Positions 60,372 through 64,000 of a stretch of 64,000 nt of DNA are shown here, in pieces. Both the position numbers and the translations under genes were made by a program. The DNA is from Selenomonadaceae bacterium (GTDB lineage Bacteria; Bacillota; Negativicutes; Selenomonadales; Selenomonadaceae): assembly GCA_017614505.1 (NCBI GenBank), contig JAGABT010000014.1:1-64000 (forward strand), read 5' to 3'. Numbering within the stretch: the first letter of the stretch is position 1; each line of letters begins with the position of its first letter. The notes under the pieces were generated by a model. That model ran no database searches. It saw only the letters and a program-made list of their open reading frames with translations, and was not told where the DNA came from.

Positions 60372-61166
60372 TTGACTGAGATAGATTTTTTTGACATAGT
60401 TCAGGGACAGGCGGCGGCGTTCCTGCTGGTGCTGACGCGAATGAGCGGGATATTTTTGATTTCGCCGTTTTTCGGCAGTCTTAACATTCCAGTCCAGATT
60501 CGCACGGTGACGGCACTTGCAATGACGCTGATAATTTTTCCCGTTATCGTAAGGGAAACCGTGGTGACGGCGCCGGAGACAATTTTGATGTTCGGCGGCA
60601 CCGTTGTTCAGGAACTTTTTATCGGCTGGCTGATTGGCTTTATCGCGTACATTGCCTTCGCCGCAATTAATATGTCCGGAAAAATTATGGATATGCAGGT
60701 TGGTTTTTCCGTAGCAAACGTCATGGATCCGACTTCCGGTCAGCAGGCTCCGCTTATCGGAAGTTTTCTTTATAATCTGAGCGTGATTTACCTGCTGATT
60801 GTGAACGGGCACCACATGATTTTAGCCGGTCTGGTTGAAAGTTTCCGGCGCGTGCCGCTTGACGGTCTTGTCTGGAACGAGGCGCTGACAAGTTTCATTG
60901 GTGATATAACTGCCGGAGTTTTGATGACAGGAATGAAAATCGCAATGCCGGTAACTTTCGCGATACTGATAACCAACGTCGGAATGGGAATACTGGCGCG
61001 AACTATGCCGCAGATGAATATTTTCGTGGTGGGTATCCCGCTGCACCTGACGATTGGAATGTTCATGCTGGCAATGCTGCTGCCGTTCTACGTGATATTT
61101 CTGGACTCGCTGTTCAGCGACATGTACGCGCACATTTCCACGGCAGTCAGATTAATTGCGCCGTGA
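60372..61166 (+). CDS. fliR: Flagellar export gate protein FliR
   Basis: This 264-residue polytopic protein completes the FliPQR gate. The segments RMSGIFLISPFFG, FSVANVMDPTSGQQAPLIG and ILARTMPQMNIFVVGIPLH match FliR. The start is taken as TTG 60372; the Shine-Dalgarno is poor (GGGCTGAG), so the exact start is uncertain. A 65-bp gap separates it from flhB. Confidence 0.95.
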   Translation: MTEIDFFDIVQGQAAAFLLVLTRMSGIFLISPFFGSLNIPVQIRTVTALAMTLIIFPVIVRETVVTAPETILMFGGTVVQELFIGWLIGFIAYIAFAAINMSGKIMDMQVGFSVANVMDPTSGQQAPLIGSFLYNLSVIYLLIVNGHHMILAGLVESFRRVPLDGLVWNEALTSFIGDITAGVLMTGMKIAMPVTFAILITNVGMGILARTMPQMNIFVVGIPLHLTIGMFMLAMLLPFYVIFLDSLFSDMYAHISTAVRLIAP

Positions 61167-61231
61167 TTCGCGAATTTTTCAGCTGAAATGCCAGCGCGAA
61201 TTTCCCGAAATATTTTTGGAGGTGGTGCTTA

Positions 61232-62338
61232 GTGGAGTATGACGCCGAGCGGTTTTTTGATTTACAGCGGTTTGCCGAGGGCGGCGGTGGCGGCGAAAAA
61301 ACCGAAGAGCCTACCGATAAAAAGCGGCGCGACGCCCGTAAAAAAGGGCAGGTTGCGCGCAGTCAGGAACTCAACGCGGCGTTTGTACTGCTCGCCGGCT
61401 TTTTCGTACTCCGGCTCCTCTGGGAATACATTTACACCAGCATCGCCGGATATACCGCGTATATCTTTTCAAACCTCGCCAGCGTAAGTTTTTCGACAGA
61501 ATCAGTCATGCAATTATTTCTGGAAATGGTCGTACTCATGGGGAAGACGGCGTTTCCCGTCATGCTCGGAATCATGATTCTGGCACTGGCGGTGAATTTT
61601 TTTCAGGTAGGATTCGTCATATCGACGGAAAAACTGGAGCCGAAACTCGACAACATAAATCCAATCAACGGCTTCGGGCGAATTTTTTCCAAGCGCTCGC
61701 TGGTCGAACTGGCGAAGTCGCTGTTCAAAATTTTAATCATCGGATTTTTCCTGTACCTGTACCTCAAGGACGAAATTCCGTTCATGCCGTATTTCATCTA
61801 TTACGATTTGGGACACAGTCTGGCTGAAATTGCGGACAAAATTTTCACAATGGCGTTTCAGGTAATCGGCGTGATAATGGTCATGGCGGTTGCCGACTAT
61901 GCGTACCAGTCATGGCAGACGACGCAGGATTTGATGATGACGAAACAGGAAGTCAAGGACGAGTACAAGCAGACAGAAGGCGACCCGCAGATTAAGAGCA
62001 GAATCAAGCAGAAACAGCGGCAAATGGCAATGTCACGAATGATGCAGGAAGTGCCGAAGGCGGACGTTATCGTTACGAACCCGACGCATTTCGCAGTTGC
62101 GCTGGTCTACGAAAAGGGAATGTCGGCGCCGAAAGTTCTGGCGAAGGGTCAGGATTTAGTCGCGCAGAAAATCAAGGAAATTGCGCGCGAAAATCGAATA
62201 GCTATCGTTGAGAACAAACCGCTGGCGCGGGCGCTCTACGACACGGTAGAAATTGGCGGATTCGTGCCGGAGGAACTCTATCAGGCAGTGGCGGAAGTTC
62301 TGGCTTACGTCTACCGCCTCAAAAAGAAAAAATTTTAA
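61232..62338 (+). CDS. flhB: Flagellar export switch protein FlhB
   Basis: FlhB switches export specificity from rod-hook to filament proteins. The 368-residue protein starts at GTG 61232 (TTGGAGGTGG upstream). A charged N-terminus (EKTEEPTDKKRRDARKKGQVARS) leads into four membrane helices. The cytosolic domain has the self-cleavage motif NPTH at residues 283-286. The N-terminus is longer than usual by about 20 residues, including a GGGGG run. The next gene is an exported phosphatase rather than flhA. Confidence 0.96.
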   Translation: MEYDAERFFDLQRFAEGGGGGEKTEEPTDKKRRDARKKGQVARSQELNAAFVLLAGFFVLRLLWEYIYTSIAGYTAYIFSNLASVSFSTESVMQLFLEMVVLMGKTAFPVMLGIMILALAVNFFQVGFVISTEKLEPKLDNINPINGFGRIFSKRSLVELAKSLFKILIIGFFLYLYLKDEIPFMPYFIYYDLGHSLAEIADKIFTMAFQVIGVIMVMAVADYAYQSWQTTQDLMMTKQEVKDEYKQTEGDPQIKSRIKQKQRQMAMSRMMQEVPKADVIVTNPTHFAVALVYEKGMSAPKVLAKGQDLVAQKIKEIARENRIAIVENKPLARALYDTVEIGGFVPEELYQAVAEVLAYVYRLKKKKF

Positions 62339-62350
62339 GGAGTTGGAACT

Positions 62351-63049
62351 ATGAAAATTTGTTTGAGATTTTTAGCACTGGTACTGGCGGCGATAATTTT
62401 CGCGCCGGTGCAGGTTTCTGCTGCAGGCGAAGTCACGCGCGTAATTCTCGTGCGGCACGGCGAAACCGCAAGCAATGTGAAAAATATTTATCAGGGTTGG
62501 CTCGATACGCCGCTCAACGAAAATGGCATTCGTCAGGCTGAAGCGCTCGCGGAATATCTGAAGGATGTGCCGATTGACGTTTTCATTTGCAGTCCGCTCA
62601 AGCGCGCTTACGTCACCACGCAGAAAGTTGCCGAGCTCCACGGTATGCAGATTGATTATACTGACCCGCGCCTCCGCGAAATTAACTACGGCGACTGGGA
62701 AGGCAAATCCGCTGACGAATGGAAGAAAAAGAATCCCGAACAGTTTGCAATGTGGAAGAAAAAAACCTGGCTCGTGATTAATCCCAACGGCGAAAGTCTG
62801 CAGGATTTGGCTAACCGCGCCCGCGCCGCACTCAATGACGCCGTTGCACGCTACCCGGGCAAAACGATTTTCATTGGCGCTCACGGTCACACGAATATTT
62901 CTCTCCTTTGCGACGTGCTGAATATCGGGCAGGAAAATTTCCGCAAGTTCACGCAGAGCAACACCTGCATTAACGTGCTGGAATACAAGGACGGCGCGTG
63001 GAAAGCCGTCGTGATTAACTCCACCGCGCATTTGAATAAACTCTTTTAA
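62351..63049 (+). CDS. Exported histidine phosphatase
   Basis: This 232-residue protein of the phosphoglycerate mutase-like histidine phosphatase family has a signal peptide (LRFLALVLAAIIFAPVQVSAA). The phospho-accepting His is in VILVRHGETASN; the other pocket residues are in SPLKRAYVTTQ, REINYGDWEGK and GAHGHTNISL. Such small phosphatases dephosphorylate varied small molecules. It sits 12 bp after flhB and 35 bp before flhA, splitting a normally contiguous pair. Its site of action should be outside the cytosol. Confidence 0.88.
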   Translation: MKICLRFLALVLAAIIFAPVQVSAAGEVTRVILVRHGETASNVKNIYQGWLDTPLNENGIRQAEALAEYLKDVPIDVFICSPLKRAYVTTQKVAELHGMQIDYTDPRLREINYGDWEGKSADEWKKKNPEQFAMWKKKTWLVINPNGESLQDLANRARAALNDAVARYPGKTIFIGAHGHTNISLLCDVLNIGQENFRKFTQSNTCINVLEYKDGAWKAVVINSTAHLNKLF

Positions 63050-63084
63050 AATTTGAAACTTAACGGAAACGAGAGGAGCGAAGT

Positions 63085-64000
63085 TTATGGCTGCACCCGA
63101 AGGAAGTTTGCAGGGCGAATCGTCTGTTCTGGGCTCGTTCATTCAGCGATACAGCGACGTAATAATCGCCGTGACGCTCGTCATGATCGTCATAATGATG
63201 ATAATTCCGCTGCCGACGGCGCTCCTCGACGTGCTAATCTGTCTGAATATCACAATCGCGCTGGTAGTCATCATGAGCGCCATTTACAACGAAGAGGCGC
63301 TGGATTTATCGGTATTCCCGTCGCTGCTGCTGGTGACGACGCTGTTTCGACTGGCGCTGAACATTTCGGCGACGCGGCTGATTCTGATTAACGCCAACGC
63401 CGGTGAAGTTATCCACGCGTTCGGAAATTTCGTCGTAGGCGGCAACCCCGTCGTCGGCTTCATCATGTTTATCATTCTTGTTATCATAAATTTTATCGTC
63501 ATTACCAAAGGTTCCGAGCGCGTGGCTGAAGTTTCCGCCCGTTTCACGCTGGACGCTATGCCTGGCAAGCAGATGGCTATCGACGCGGATTTGAATCAGG
63601 GCGCGATAACTGACGCCGAGGCTAAAGTCCGCCGTGAGAAAATTCAGCGCGAGGCGGATTTCTTCGGCGCGATGGACGGCGCGTCGAAGTTCGTCAAGGG
63701 CGATGCCATTGCCGCGATTATCATTATGCTGATTAATATCGGCGGCGGCTTTCTTATCGGTATGGTTCAGCGCGATATGGACGCCACGACCGCGCTCAAT
63801 ACCTACACGCTTTTAACCGTCGGTGAAGGTCTTGTCAGCCAGATTCCCGCGCTGTTAATTTCCACGGCAACCGGTATTATCGTCACGCGCGCGGCGTCCG
63901 AAGGCAACCTCGGCAGCGACATTGTAAACCAGCTTTTCAACAACGAGCGCATTTTCTTTATCAACGCCGGCGTTCTGGCTCTGCTTTCAATCGTGCCTGG
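63085..64000 (+). CDS. flhA: Flagellar export protein FlhA, partial
   Basis: These are the first 305 codons of FlhA, the export-gate protein whose C-terminal ring docks chaperone-substrate complexes. ATG 63085 follows GAGGAGCGAAG. The visible part has the N-terminal membrane helices and the hallmark cytosolic loop ([41 protein letters not shown]). The gene runs off the right edge, so the C-terminal domain is missing from the window. Confidence 0.96.

Overview
The window looks like chromosome of a motile, anaerobic, diderm Firmicute of the Negativicutes (Selenomonadaceae-like). The pointers are a Gram-positive-type gene set (GdpP/YybS, CheC-type FliY, the short HisG plus HisZ pair, a DUF327/YaaR protein) together with Gram-negative-looking features (a Tat subunit, periplasm-directed enzymes, a fused TRAP permease). 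DNA is moderately GC-rich. TTG and GTG starts are common and several -10 boxes carry an upstream TG. The lineage is inferred from gene content; no rRNA is present.

Layout. 1-2.4 kb: start of a DUF327 gene, lactate permease, universal stress protein. 2.5-10.1 kb (+): class A penicillin-binding protein, HAD phosphatase, YybS, the c-di-AMP phosphodiesterase GdpP and a SCIFF-type radical SAM maturase. 10.2-15.3 kb (+): an unusual two-gene cassette, a protein of unknown family overlapping a Ser/Thr kinase / NB-ARC / TPR fusion. 15.4-17.3 kb: orphan fused TRAP permease. 17.4-21.9 kb (-): hisD, hisG, an HD protein, hisZ and pgeF. 21.9-22.05 kb: a compact nested-hairpin element resembling an IS200/IS605 right end. 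22-31.1 kb (-): radical SAM protein, RodZ-like protein, three unknown envelope proteins, rsmG-guaA-argH-argG. 31.2-34.9 kb: two tandem chemoreceptors. 35-41.2 kb: sorbitol-type PTS IIA, tRNA-Leu, DUF4127 protein, aminotransferase, a second RpoD-like sigma factor, secreted protein, nitroreductase. 41.3-46.3 kb (-): a methionine-uptake operon (metN, metI, metQ) led by a Tat subunit and containing a Tat-targeted GH13 glucosidase. 46.4-51.7 kb: glycosyltransferase, MacB-like ABC pair, aroE, pncB. 51.8-55 kb: an accessory pocket with a eukaryotic-type hexokinase overlapping a HigB-like toxin and a chimeric antitoxin, a BRO-type antirepressor with 21-bp tandem repeats, and a short promoter-sORF-terminator unit. 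55.1-64 kb (+): flagellar motor and export operon flbD-fliL-fliM-fliY-cheY-fliO-fliP-fliQ-fliR-flhB-(histidine phosphatase)-flhA, cut by the window end.

How it works together. The 3' flagellar operon and the two chemoreceptors form a chemotaxis/motility set: receptors signal to CheY, and FliM and FliY both begin with the EIDALL segment expected to bind phospho-CheY. The his, arg and met blocks are ordinary biosynthesis and uptake.

The best candidates for undescribed biology are the kinase-NB-ARC-TPR cassette (10188-15276), the hexokinase-coupled toxin with an antitoxin whose HTH has been replaced (51811-54038), the multi-stem element at 21947-22038, and a repeated covarying 3'-UTR element ending in a terminator (259-369 and 37449-37555). 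Functions are inferred from motifs read by eye; no database search was run.
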